Positions 36,480 to 44,574 of a stretch of 64,000 bases of DNA are shown here, one piece after another. The position numbers and the translations under genes are program-made. Numbering within the stretch: position 1 is the stretch's first letter; each line of letters begins with the position of its first letter. This DNA comes from Chloroflexota bacterium. Its GTDB lineage: Bacteria > Chloroflexota > Anaerolineae > CG2-30-64-16. The notes below the pieces were generated by a model that ran no database searches, was not told where the DNA came from, and was given only the letters and a program-made list of their open reading frames with translations. The stretch is taken from contig JAPLHB010000055.1 of the NCBI GenBank assembly GCA_026389845.1, positions 55,738 to 119,737 of the forward strand, read 5' to 3'.

Positions 36480-36646
36480 GCAAACGCCTCCGGCAACAGA
36501 TTTCACGCCCGTAAGTATACCCGACGCACATCAAAGTCGCTATCGGAATCTTGCGCTTCAAAGTCGGGTGCTGTCACCGGGGCACGACCTTTGGCGACAG
36601 ATTACAGCCCATCCCCCCGCACCGTGCCGTTGAAAATGAACACCGC

Positions 36647-36670
36647 CGGGCAAGCCATTCGGCTTGCCCG
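36647..36670. repeat. Perfect hairpin in the Ada/MoaD intergenic region
   Basis: CGGGCAAGCC-ATTC-GGCTTGCCCG, a 10-bp stem with a 4-nt loop and no T-run. Located between the divergent ada start and the promoter at 36684. The rest of the 336-bp gap (36480-36815) holds no gene. Confidence 0.6.
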
Positions 36671-36683
36671 CACGAATGCTTGA

Positions 36684-36712
36684 TTGACGCGCGTGCGCTG
36701 TGGCAGTATAAT
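36684..36712 (+). promoter_or_regulatory. Sigma70-type promoter of the catabolic gene cluster
   Basis: TTGACG (36684-36689), 17 bp, TATAAT (36707-36712). It reads toward the MoaD-like gene and the molybdenum hydroxylase genes, with a leader of about 95 nt. Confidence 0.7.
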
Positions 36713-36815
36713 GCCCACATAGACGCCTTCGAGCGGCCTTGCTATTCGCGCAAGAGCCAGATGCAAGTGTCTAGCCATTTCCAGTTTGCCTTCTGATTGG
36801 ACCCGTGACAGACAG

Positions 36816-37076
36816 ATGATCAGCGTCGAAGTCCGCTTTTTCGGCGGCCAACAACTTTTCACCCGTCGGATTAGCCTGGAAGTCGAGCGTACCTTGCCCA
36901 GGGTGACGCTACCTGACGGCGCGAGGGTTGATGATCTGCTGAATCTGTTGAATGTACCTACCGGGGAAAACCGGCCGCTTGTCAGCGTCAACCGTTTCTA
37001 TCAGCGTGACAATGTGCCGCTGGCCGACGGCGATCGGGTGCAGTTGCTGAAGACGGTTGTCGGCGGTTCTCAGTGA
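36816..37076 (+). CDS. MoaD/ThiS-type small ubiquitin-fold protein
   Basis: 86 aa from ATG 36816 (TTG 36786 in the track lacks support). ISVEVRFFGGQQLFTRRISL, then VDDLLNLL and DGDRVQLLKTVVGG, follow the beta-grasp pattern of MoaD/ThiS sulfur carriers. The chain ends GGSQ, so the Gly-Gly would have to be exposed by cleavage, or the protein is not a classical carrier. Its position before a molybdenum hydroxylase suggests a cofactor or maturation role. Confidence 0.75.
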   Translation: MISVEVRFFGGQQLFTRRISLEVERTLPRVTLPDGARVDDLLNLLNVPTGENRPLVSVNRFYQRDNVPLADGDRVQLLKTVVGGSQ

Positions 37077-37100
37077 CTACGGCGCCAAAGGAAAAACCGT

Positions 37101-37976
37101 ATGCCAAGATTCGACTACGTGTGCGCCCATTCCGTGGCGGAGGCGCTCCAACTCCTCGGTGATCCGGGGCAGGTGAGCCGGCCGCTGGCGGGTGGCACCG
37201 ACGTGCTGGTTTATGTCCGGCAGGAAAAGCCGCCCTTCGACCGACTGGTGGACATCAGCCGGATTCCAGAGCTAAAGAGGATAGAACGCCGCGGGGACGA
37301 GGTCTCGGTGGGCGCGGCAGTCACGTTCACCGAGGCGGCCGAGAGTGCGCTGTTGCGCGAGGTGGCCGCGTGCCTCGTCGAGGCGTGTCTCTCGGTGGGC
37401 GGCCCCGCGATTCGCAACACGGGGACGCTGGGCGGCAATGTCGCCAACGCCGCGGCGTGTGCCGACTCGTTGCCCGCGTGGGCCTGCCTCGATGCCGCGG
37501 TCCACCTGCGCAGCCTCAGCGGCGAACGACGCCTGCCCCTCGATGACTTCATCCAGGGCGCCAACCGTACTGCCCTCCAGCCCGGTGAGTTGTTGACGCA
37601 CTTCACCTTCCCTGTGCCGCCCGCGGGCGTGGGCGCGGCGTTCACCAAGCTGGGCCGGCGCAACGCCCAGGCCATCTCGCGGCTGAGCATGGCCGCGATG
37701 GGCCGCCTCGACGCGCAGGGCCGCGTTGACTACGTGCGGCTGGCGCCCGGCGCCGCGATGCCGCGGCCACAGCGTTTCACCGAAGTCGAGGCGCTGCTGC
37801 TGGGCCAGACGCCCACCGACGAGTTGTTGACCGCCGCGGGGGCCAAAACGGCCGAGGTGATGATTGGCGTCACCGGCCGCCGTTGGTCCACCGAGTACAA
37901 GGAAATCGCCATCCAGGCGCTGGCTGAGCGAACGCTCCGCCGGGCGCTGGGGCAGTCGAAGGTATCATCATGTTGA
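37101..37976 (+). CDS. Molybdenum hydroxylase FAD subunit (XdhB/CoxM-like)
   Basis: 291 aa. RPLAGGTDVLVYVRQEK and GGPAIRNTGTLGGNVANAAA are the two FAD-binding motifs of the xanthine dehydrogenase/CO dehydrogenase medium subunit. Transfers electrons from the iron-sulfur subunit to FAD and an acceptor. Overlaps the next gene by 7 bases. Part of a three-gene MoaD-linked set in the order FAD, 2Fe-2S, Mo subunit. Confidence 0.93.
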   Translation: MPRFDYVCAHSVAEALQLLGDPGQVSRPLAGGTDVLVYVRQEKPPFDRLVDISRIPELKRIERRGDEVSVGAAVTFTEAAESALLREVAACLVEACLSVGGPAIRNTGTLGGNVANAAACADSLPAWACLDAAVHLRSLSGERRLPLDDFIQGANRTALQPGELLTHFTFPVPPAGVGAAFTKLGRRNAQAISRLSMAAMGRLDAQGRVDYVRLAPGAAMPRPQRFTEVEALLLGQTPTDELLTAAGAKTAEVMIGVTGRRWSTEYKEIAIQALAERTLRRALGQSKVSSC

Positions 37977-38470
37977 TCGAATTCACTCTCAACCACAAAC
38001 CTGTCATGGTGGATGCCCCGCCCGACATCACCCTGCTGGAATTGCTGCGTGACCACCTGGGCCTCACCGGCGCGAAGGAAGGCTGCGCGGTGGGCGAGTG
38101 CGGCGCGTGTGCCGTCATCCTGGATGGCCGGCTGGTGAACAGTTGTCTCGTGTTGGCCCCCCAGGCCGGCGGCAGCGACATCGTCACCATTGAGGGGATC
38201 CACGCGCCGGACGGCGGGCCGAACGACCTGCAGGAGAATTTCATCACCTATGGCGCGGTGCAGTGCGGCATCTGCATCCCCGGCATGGTGCTGGCCGGCG
38301 AGGCGCTGCTGCTGAAGACCCTGACCCCCACCCGCGCCGAAATCCGCACCGCGCTGGCAGGCAACCTCTGTCGCTGCACCGGCTATCAGCAAATCGTGGA
38401 TGCGATCGAGGCGACGGCCCAGCAGCGCAGGAGACAGGAGACAGGAGTCAGACGATCCCCTGGCACCTGA
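37970..38470 (+). CDS. Molybdenum hydroxylase 2Fe-2S subunit (XdhC/CoxS-like)
   Basis: 166 aa. Plant-type [2Fe-2S] cysteines in EGCAVGECGACAVILDG and a second cluster in QCGICIPGM...NLCRCTGYQQI. The last ~18 residues (RRRQETGVRRSPGT) come from an intergenic-type repeat GGAGACAGGAGACAGGAGTCAG that has extended the reading frame; the normal family end would be near DAIEATA. Relays electrons between Mo and FAD subunits. Confidence 0.94.
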   Translation: MLIEFTLNHKPVMVDAPPDITLLELLRDHLGLTGAKEGCAVGECGACAVILDGRLVNSCLVLAPQAGGSDIVTIEGIHAPDGGPNDLQENFITYGAVQCGICIPGMVLAGEALLLKTLTPTRAEIRTALAGNLCRCTGYQQIVDAIEATAQQRRRQETGVRRSPGT

Positions 38471-38487
38471 CTCCTGATCCCTGACCC
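38421..38487. repeat. CAGGAGACAGGAG / CTGACTCCTGATCCC inverted tandem repeat
   Basis: Direct AGGAGAC units followed by inverted TGACTCCTGA units, spanning the end of the 2Fe-2S subunit gene and the gap to the Mo subunit gene. Same class as the repeat at 45955-45985 and the one within the E2 gene (50676-50760). Confidence 0.7.
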
Positions 38488-38504
38488 CTTCCGAGGAACC
38501 TACC

Positions 38505-40841
38505 ATGACCGAACTCAAATACATCGGCAAACCCGCACGCCGCGTCGACGCGCTGGAAAAAGTCACGGGCAAGGCCAAGTACATCGCGGATCGGAAGCTG
38601 CCCGGCATGTTGTATGCGCGCTGCCTGCGCAGCGAGACGCCGCACGGCCGCATCGTCCAGCTCGACACCGCACCTGCACTGGCGGTGCCCGGCGTGCAGG
38701 CCGTGATCACCAGCGAGGATTTCTTCGAGCACGGCCTCTACGGCTTCCCGGTCAAAGACAAGTACATGCTGGCGTATCAGAAGGTGCGCTACGTGGGCGA
38801 GGCGATCGCGGCGGTGGCGGCCGACACGCCCGAGGCCGCGCTGGCCGGCGTCCAGGCGATCATCTGCGAGTTGGAGCCGCTGCCCGCGGTGTTCGATCCC
38901 GACCACGCGCTCGACCCCGACGCGCCGCAGATCGGCCCCGACCGGCCCGACGGCAAGCATCCTAACTTCCTCGATTTGCTCATCGTGCGCAAAGCGGATC
39001 CGTTGGCCGAGTGGGAGCGGTCGCCGGTCAAGCTCGACCAGCGCTACTCTGTCGGCCCGCAGGAGCACGCGTACATCGAGCCGGAGGGCGCATTGGCCGT
39101 GCCGACGCGCGAGGGCGGCGTGATCGTCTACGCGCCAAACCAAAGTCCCTTCGTCAACCAGGGCAACCTGGCCATGGTGCTTGATCTGCCGCACAACCTG
39201 GTGCGCGTCATCCAGCCGCCGGTGGGCGGCTCCTTCGGCGGCAAGGACGATCTCGTCTACGAGACCTCGGCGCAGGTGGCGAAGCTGGCGCTTGTAACAG
39301 GCAAGCCCATCCGCATGGTCTTCAGCCGCGAGGAGAGCCTGATCGCCAGCTACAAGCGCGACGCGATGCGGATGCGCATCCGCCTGGGCGCGGATCCCGA
39401 CGGCACGCTGCGCGCCTGCAAGTTCGAGGGGCTGCTCGACTCCGGCGCGTACGCTTCCGAGGCCACCTTCACCGCCTGGCGGGCGAGCATCCACGCGATG
39501 GGCGCGTACAAGTACAACGCCTGCGACGTGGACATCGCGTGCGTCTACACCAACAACAGCTATTCCGGCGCGTTCCGCGGCTTCGGCAACACCGAGGTTT
39601 GCTCGGCCATCGAGCAGGCGATTGACGAGCTGGCCGACGCGGTGGGCATGGATCCGATGGATTTCCGCCTGAAGAACTGCCTGCGCCTGGGCGACGAGAC
39701 CGCGCACGGCCAAGTGCTCACCGAGTCGGTGGGGCTGCCCGAATGCATCCAGACTGCGCGCCGACTCAGCGATTGGGATCGCAAGCGAGCAGAATACTCA
39801 GCACCACGCACCACGCAACACGCACTACGTCGCGGCATCGGCGTGGCCGCGCTCTACCACGGCACGTCGCTGGGCGCGGAAGGCTCGGATTACGCCTCCA
39901 GCACGATCAGCGTCGAGCAGAACTATTCCGTGGACCTGACCTCGGGCCTGACCGACTACGGGCAAGGCTCACGCACGGTCTTCACGCTGATCGCGGCCGA
40001 GGAGTTGGGCGTGCGCCCGGACCGCATCCACATGCAGCGGCCCGACACCGACACAGCCGTCGAATCCGGGCCGACGGTTGCCAGCCGCTCGACCATGCTG
40101 GGCGGGAACGCGGCGCGCATCGCGGCCGGCAATCTGCGCCAGACGTTGGATTTCGCCGCGGCCGATCTGCTGGGCTGCGAGCTGCATCAGCTCATCCGCG
40201 CGGACGAGGCCTATGTCGGCCCCACGGAGGAGCCGGTGGCGTGGGAGCAGGTGGTGGATCACGCCCGCGCGATGGGGCTGGCGCTGTCGGCGCACGGCAA
40301 GTGGACCGCGCCGCAGATCACGTGGAATCATCACGCCGGCCGCGGCACGCCGTACATGGCCTATCACTTCGCCACGCAGGTGGCCGAGGTCGAGGTAGAC
40401 ATGCGCACCGGGGTCGTGCAGGTGATCGGCTTCTGGGCCGTGCATGATCCGGGCAAGGTGATCTTCCCGCAGGGCGCCTACGGCCAGCTCTACGGCGGCA
40501 TCGCCCAGGGCCTGGGCTATGCGCTGATGGAGCAGATCACCTACACGAACGGCTATCTGCAGGAGACCAACTTCGAGTCGTACCTGATCCCGACCTCGGT
40601 GGACGTGCCGGAGATCACCGCGCAGTTCGTGGAGGCGCCCTTCTCGGCCGGGCCATACGGCGCCAAGAACATCGCGGAGCCGGCCATGGTTCCCGCCGCA
40701 CCGGCGATCCTCAACGCCATTGCCCACGCCACCGGCCGCCGCGTGCGCGATCTGCCCGCCAACCTGGAACGCGTGCTGCTGGGCAAAGATCTGACCAAAG
40801 GCGGATCGGCCAAGGCGTGCAAGTTGGGGTTGAAGACTTGA
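38505..40841 (+). CDS. Molybdenum hydroxylase catalytic subunit (xanthine dehydrogenase family)
   Basis: 778 aa. Moco-binding segments VIQPPVGGSFGGKDDL and YSGAFRGFGNTEVCSAIEQA, the latter being the XDH-type AFRGFG motif rather than the CoxL Cys motif; C-terminal GAKNIAEPAMVPAAPAI carries the catalytic Glu. Predicted to hydroxylate an N-heterocycle such as a purine. A repeat ACCACGCACCACGCAACACG at 39800-39830 inserts about 10 residues (APRTTQHALRRG). 34 bp after the 2Fe-2S gene. Confidence 0.92.
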   Translation: MTELKYIGKPARRVDALEKVTGKAKYIADRKLPGMLYARCLRSETPHGRIVQLDTAPALAVPGVQAVITSEDFFEHGLYGFPVKDKYMLAYQKVRYVGEAIAAVAADTPEAALAGVQAIICELEPLPAVFDPDHALDPDAPQIGPDRPDGKHPNFLDLLIVRKADPLAEWERSPVKLDQRYSVGPQEHAYIEPEGALAVPTREGGVIVYAPNQSPFVNQGNLAMVLDLPHNLVRVIQPPVGGSFGGKDDLVYETSAQVAKLALVTGKPIRMVFSREESLIASYKRDAMRMRIRLGADPDGTLRACKFEGLLDSGAYASEATFTAWRASIHAMGAYKYNACDVDIACVYTNNSYSGAFRGFGNTEVCSAIEQAIDELADAVGMDPMDFRLKNCLRLGDETAHGQVLTESVGLPECIQTARRLSDWDRKRAEYSAPRTTQHALRRGIGVAALYHGTSLGAEGSDYASSTISVEQNYSVDLTSGLTDYGQGSRTVFTLIAAEELGVRPDRIHMQRPDTDTAVESGPTVASRSTMLGGNAARIAAGNLRQTLDFAAADLLGCELHQLIRADEAYVGPTEEPVAWEQVVDHARAMGLALSAHGKWTAPQITWNHHAGRGTPYMAYHFATQVAEVEVDMRTGVVQVIGFWAVHDPGKVIFPQGAYGQLYGGIAQGLGYALMEQITYTNGYLQETNFESYLIPTSVDVPEITAQFVEAPFSAGPYGAKNIAEPAMVPAAPAILNAIAHATGRRVRDLPANLERVLLGKDLTKGGSAKACKLGLKT

Positions 40842-40878
40842 GGCAGCGAATGGAAACGGATAAGCGGATAGGTCTCGC

Positions 40879-42108
40879 ATGAGCACACAAACCAACAGAC
40901 TTAACGAACTTGCCCATCGCATCTCCCTCCTATCTGATTCGATGGCCGAGCGGCAAACCCGCTTTCTGGCCGACCTTATCCGCATCCGGTCGTACACTGG
41001 TCAGGAGCGGCCGGCCGTCGAACGCACGATGGAGGAGTTGCGTGTGATCGGCTGCGATGACGTGTGGATGGACTCGGCCGGCAACGCCTTGGGCCGCATC
41101 GGCCGCGGGCCACGCGTCATCCTCTACGACGCGCACCTGGACACCAACGAGGTCGCCGACGAGCGCGAATGGCTGCACCCGCCGCTGGAGCCGGTCGTCG
41201 TGGGTGACACGATGTTCGGCCTCGGCGCGTCGGACTGCAAGGGGGGTGTCGCGGCCATCGTCTACGGCGCGGCGATCCTTCGAGACCTGACAGGTCTGCC
41301 AGACCTGTCAGGTCTTTGGGATCGCTATTCCTTGGTCATCATGGGTGCTACGCTGGAAGAAGACGCCGAGGGGTTCGCGCTGCGTTCGTTGGTCGAACGC
41401 GACGGCCTCCGCCCCGACGTCGTGCTGTTGGCCGAGGCGACCGACCTGACTCTCCGCCGCGGGCAACGCGGCCGCTGCGAGGTGCGCGTCCGCACTGAGG
41501 GCCGCGGGGCGCACGCCAGCCAACCACACCTGGGCGAAAGCGCCATCCTCAAGATGCTGCCCGTCATTGCCGCGCTGGAGGACATGAACGGCCACCTGCC
41601 GGTTGATCCGATCTTCGGCGCGGGCAACCAGGTGGTGACGCTGATCGAAGGCCCGCACACCCCCAACTCGGTGCCGTCGTGGTGCGAAGTGGCCGTAGAC
41701 CGGCGGCTTGTCCCCGGCGAAACGGCAGACAGCGTGCTGGCGGGCATCCGCGCGGTGATCGAGCCACTGGGCGCGACGGCGCACATCCCCGTCCAGCCGG
41801 TCACCACGCACACGGGGCTGCGGCTGGATGGGCCGAGCTTCTATCCTGGCTGGCTGTTGGACGAGGCCGATCCGCTGCTGGACGCGGGGCGGGCGACCTG
41901 CGCCGCGCTGTGGGGTCAGGCGCCACGCGTGGATATCTGGAAGTTCTCCACCGACGGCGCATACTCGGCCGGCGCCGCGGGCATCCCGACCCTGGGCTTC
42001 GGCCCGGAAGAGGAGCGGTACGTCCACTCCGCGTTGGATCAGGTGAATCTGACCAAGCTGCACAAGGCCGCGGCATTTTACGCGTTGTTCCCGCTGATCT
42101 ACAGGTAG
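40879..42108 (+). CDS. ygeY: YgeY-type M20 hydrolase
   Basis: 409 aa. M20 metal-binding motifs YDAHLDTNEV, FGLGASDCKGG and ATLEEDAEG. The sequence TRFLADLIRIRSYTGQERPA and the C-terminal FSTDGAYSAGAAGIPTLGFG match the YgeY (selenium/purine metabolism-linked hydrolase) branch. In anaerobic uric-acid utilisers YgeY is required for cleaving diaminopropionate- or carbamoyl-type intermediates. The palindrome AGACCTGACAGGTCT at 41283-41315 adds 12 residues (RDLTGLPDLSGL) in frame. Confidence 0.88.
   Translation: MSTQTNRLNELAHRISLLSDSMAERQTRFLADLIRIRSYTGQERPAVERTMEELRVIGCDDVWMDSAGNALGRIGRGPRVILYDAHLDTNEVADEREWLHPPLEPVVVGDTMFGLGASDCKGGVAAIVYGAAILRDLTGLPDLSGLWDRYSLVIMGATLEEDAEGFALRSLVERDGLRPDVVLLAEATDLTLRRGQRGRCEVRVRTEGRGAHASQPHLGESAILKMLPVIAALEDMNGHLPVDPIFGAGNQVVTLIEGPHTPNSVPSWCEVAVDRRLVPGETADSVLAGIRAVIEPLGATAHIPVQPVTTHTGLRLDGPSFYPGWLLDEADPLLDAGRATCAALWGQAPRVDIWKFSTDGAYSAGAAGIPTLGFGPEEERYVHSALDQVNLTKLHKAAAFYALFPLIYR
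41283..41315. repeat. In-frame palindromic repeat, AGACCTGTCAGGTCT family (ygeY copy)
   Basis: AGACCTGACAGGTCT-GCC-AGACCTGTCAGGTCT, perfect 15-bp arms. Same arms as in the helicase and hydantoinase genes but in the opposite orientation. Confidence 0.9.
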
Positions 42109-42176
42109 GGGCGATCCCTCGCGGTCGCCCGCACGGGCAGGCGCAAGGCCGTGCCCCCTACACATTGAGAAGATAC
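42105..42176. repeat. Partial MITE-like element (GTAGGGGCG core, TTGAGAAGATAC right end)
   Basis: Contains the GTAGGGGCGATCCCTCGCGG core and the right terminus TTGAGAAGATAC of the element seen complete at 289-380, but no left terminus. It fills most of the gap between ygeY and the dehydrogenase gene. Confidence 0.7.
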
Positions 42177-42190
42177 GTGAGGATATCATC

Positions 42191-43213
42191 ATGGCACGTC
42201 ACCCCACCCTCTTCATCACCCATCGCGGCGAGCGACATCAGCAGGTTGCGCTGGTTTCCGCGCCCGCGGAACTCGACATTACCCTGCGGCGTACGCCGTC
42301 CAAGGAAGAAATCATTGCGCTGCTGCCCGGCATGGAGTTCCTGATCACCGAGCGCACCGGTGAGATTGACGCCGACATCATGCGGGCCGGCGCAAACCTG
42401 CGCTTGATTCAACGCCTCGGCTCGCAAACCTACGACATTGACCTGGCCGCGGCGCGCGCGGCCGGCATTCCGGTCTGCTATCTGCCGGTGCGCGGCTGCA
42501 TCATGGTGGCCGAGCACATGCTGATGCAGATGCTGGCGTGCGCCAAGCGGCTGCGCGAGACGATGGATGACACGTTGAGCGGCAAGGATTTCGGACACCC
42601 GCCGCATCGCTGCGACGAAGACTACTTCGCCTACAACTGGACGGGGCGGACAGACATCCGTGGGCTGTGGGGCGCAACCGTGGGCATCCTGGGCTACGGC
42701 GAAATCGGCGCGGAGTTGGCGCGCCGGCTGGCCGGCTTCGGATGCAAGGTGATCTACAACAAGCGCAACCGGCTGCCGCCAGAGGCCGAGGCTGAGATGC
42801 ACATCCAGTTCGCCGAGACCGACGACCTGGCGGCGCAGAGCGACTACGTCTGCATGTTGCTGCCCTTCTTCCCCGAGACCGCGCAATCGCTGAGCCGCGC
42901 CTTCTTCGCGGGAATGAAGCCGGGCGCCATCTTCGTCAGTTGCGGCGGCAGCGGCGTCGTTGACGAGGACGCGCTCGCCGAAGCCTATGCCACCGGGCAT
43001 CTCGCCGGCGCGGCGCTCGATACCTTCACCTACGAGCCGATCGCGCCGGACGATCCATTGCTGCCATTGGCGCGAGACCCGCGGGCCAACCTGGTGCTCA
43101 CACCGCACACCGCTGCCGGCACAGCCAGTGCAACCCGCAACGAGCGGACCGACGACTACGCCAACCTCATGCACGTCCTGCGCGGCGAGGAGTTGGTGGG
43201 CCGGCTGGTGTGA
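42191..43213 (+). CDS. D-2-hydroxyacid dehydrogenase-like protein with altered catalytic motif
   Basis: 340 aa. NAD-binding VGILGYGEIGAELARRLAG at about 160-180; catalytic Glu in DTFTYEPIAPDDPLL and His in LTPHTAAGT are present. The block usually reading NxxRGxxVDE is FVSCGGSGVVDEDAL, so the substrate-binding catalytic Arg appears replaced by Gly. It either acts on an unusual substrate or has lost oxidoreductase activity. Positioned between ygeY and a UroD-like gene. Confidence 0.82.
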   Translation: MARHPTLFITHRGERHQQVALVSAPAELDITLRRTPSKEEIIALLPGMEFLITERTGEIDADIMRAGANLRLIQRLGSQTYDIDLAAARAAGIPVCYLPVRGCIMVAEHMLMQMLACAKRLRETMDDTLSGKDFGHPPHRCDEDYFAYNWTGRTDIRGLWGATVGILGYGEIGAELARRLAGFGCKVIYNKRNRLPPEAEAEMHIQFAETDDLAAQSDYVCMLLPFFPETAQSLSRAFFAGMKPGAIFVSCGGSGVVDEDALAEAYATGHLAGAALDTFTYEPIAPDDPLLPLARDPRANLVLTPHTAAGTASATRNERTDDYANLMHVLRGEELVGRLV

Positions 43214-43383
43214 TTTGCCCCTTCACCTTCAACGATAGCCTCAACCACGGCGAGGCGATCAACGACGAGGCGTACTCCATTCGGCGGGCAAGCGCAGGCC
43301 CGGATGGCCGCCATGCTGCTGCTGACCCTGCGCGGTACGCCGACGCTATCCTATCTGTGAAAAAGAGCAAAGGATTTCCCGCT

Positions 43384-44541
43384 ATGAACAACCGCGAACG
43401 CACTTTGGCGATCCTGAACTATCAAACCTACGACCGGCTGCCAATCGTACACTTCGGCTACTGGACCGAGACGCTGGAGAAGTGGGCGGCCGAGGGCCAC
43501 ATCTCGCGGGCCCAGGCGGCCGGCTGGCGAGACGGCAACACCATTGACCGCGCCATCAGCGGGCGCTTGGGCTTCGACTTCGGCTGGGGCGGCGCCTTCG
43601 GTCCGCACCTGCGCCTGCAGCCGGGCTTCCGCCGCCGCGTCGTGACCCAGTTCCCTGACGACTCGTGCCACGTGCTCAACGCCGACGGCGCCATCGTGCT
43701 GGAGAAGCCCGACATCGTCTCCATCCCCTCCGAGATTGATCACCTGCTGAAGGGCCGCGCCGAGTGGGAACGAATCTTCCGGCCCCGGCTGCGTTACAGC
43801 GCGCGCCGCCTGGATCGCGCCAGTGTTAACGCTAAAGATCGAACGCTGCGCTTTGATCGCGGCGGCCGCGCATATCTCCTGGCTGAAGACCCGACGTCAC
43901 CCCGCGGTCTGCGGTGCGGCAGCCTGTTCGGCGTCATCCGCAACTGGCTGGGCATGGTCGGCCTCAGCTATCTTACCGCCGACGACCCGGTGCTGCTGGA
44001 TGAGATGATCGAGACGGTGGGCGAGTTGTGCTACCAGGGCGTAGCCGCGGCTTTGGCGACCGGCATCGCCTTCGATTACGGCCACTTCTGGGAGGACATC
44101 TGCTTCAAGAACGGCCCGCTGGTCAACCCGCGGCTATTCGCCGCGAAGGTCGGCCCGCACTACCGCCGCATCACGCAACTGCTGAACGACCACGGCATCG
44201 GCATCGTGTCGCTGGACTGCGACGGCATGATTGACAAGCTGATCCCGACCTGGCTTGCGAATGGCGTCAATACCATGTTTCCCATCGAGGTGGGCACCTG
44301 GAACGCCAGTATCGAGCCGTGGCGTGCGCAGTTTGGTCGGAAGCTTCGGGGCGTGGGCGGCATGGACAAGCGGGTCTTCGCCTACGATCGCGCAGCCGTT
44401 GACGCTGAGATCGAGCGGCTCCGGCCGCTGGTTGCGCTGGGCGGCTACATCCCTTGCCCGGATCATCGGATTGCCCCGGACGCGAAGTGGGAGAACGTGC
44501 AGTATTACTGCGAACGCATGCACGCGGTGTTTGGAGGCTGA
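43384..44541 (+). CDS. UroD-family (MtaA/CmuA-like) methyltransferase-type protein
   Basis: 385 aa from ATG 43384; the track's 43210 start lies in the upstream gap. N-terminus NNRERTLAILNYQTYDRLPI and C-terminus LGGYIPCPDHRIAPDAKWEN match the uroporphyrinogen-decarboxylase-fold proteins, many of which are cobamide:thiol methyltransferases; His and Cys for zinc (CPDH) are present. No corrinoid protein gene is near. Substrate unknown; true heme-type UroD is unlikely because of context and sequence. Confidence 0.8.
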   Translation: MNNRERTLAILNYQTYDRLPIVHFGYWTETLEKWAAEGHISRAQAAGWRDGNTIDRAISGRLGFDFGWGGAFGPHLRLQPGFRRRVVTQFPDDSCHVLNADGAIVLEKPDIVSIPSEIDHLLKGRAEWERIFRPRLRYSARRLDRASVNAKDRTLRFDRGGRAYLLAEDPTSPRGLRCGSLFGVIRNWLGMVGLSYLTADDPVLLDEMIETVGELCYQGVAAALATGIAFDYGHFWEDICFKNGPLVNPRLFAAKVGPHYRRITQLLNDHGIGIVSLDCDGMIDKLIPTWLANGVNTMFPIEVGTWNASIEPWRAQFGRKLRGVGGMDKRVFAYDRAAVDAEIERLRPLVALGGYIPCPDHRIAPDAKWENVQYYCERMHAVFGG

Positions 44542-44574
44542 CGGGCCGCCAACAACGACTCTTTCGAGAGGGGC

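Noticed and set aside
38505-40841. Aerobic CO dehydrogenase (coxMSL)
   Set aside because: The large subunit has AFRGFG instead of the CoxL active-site Cys loop, and neighbours belong to heterocycle catabolism.
40879-42108. Selenocysteine-containing genes suggested by the selenium-linked YgeY family name
   Set aside because: No in-frame UGA with a plausible SECIS-like hairpin was noticed; the family name reflects gene neighbourhoods, not selenoproteins.
43384-44541. Heme-pathway uroporphyrinogen decarboxylase (hemE)
   Set aside because: The sequence fits the MtaA/CmuA-like branch, and no other heme genes are nearby.
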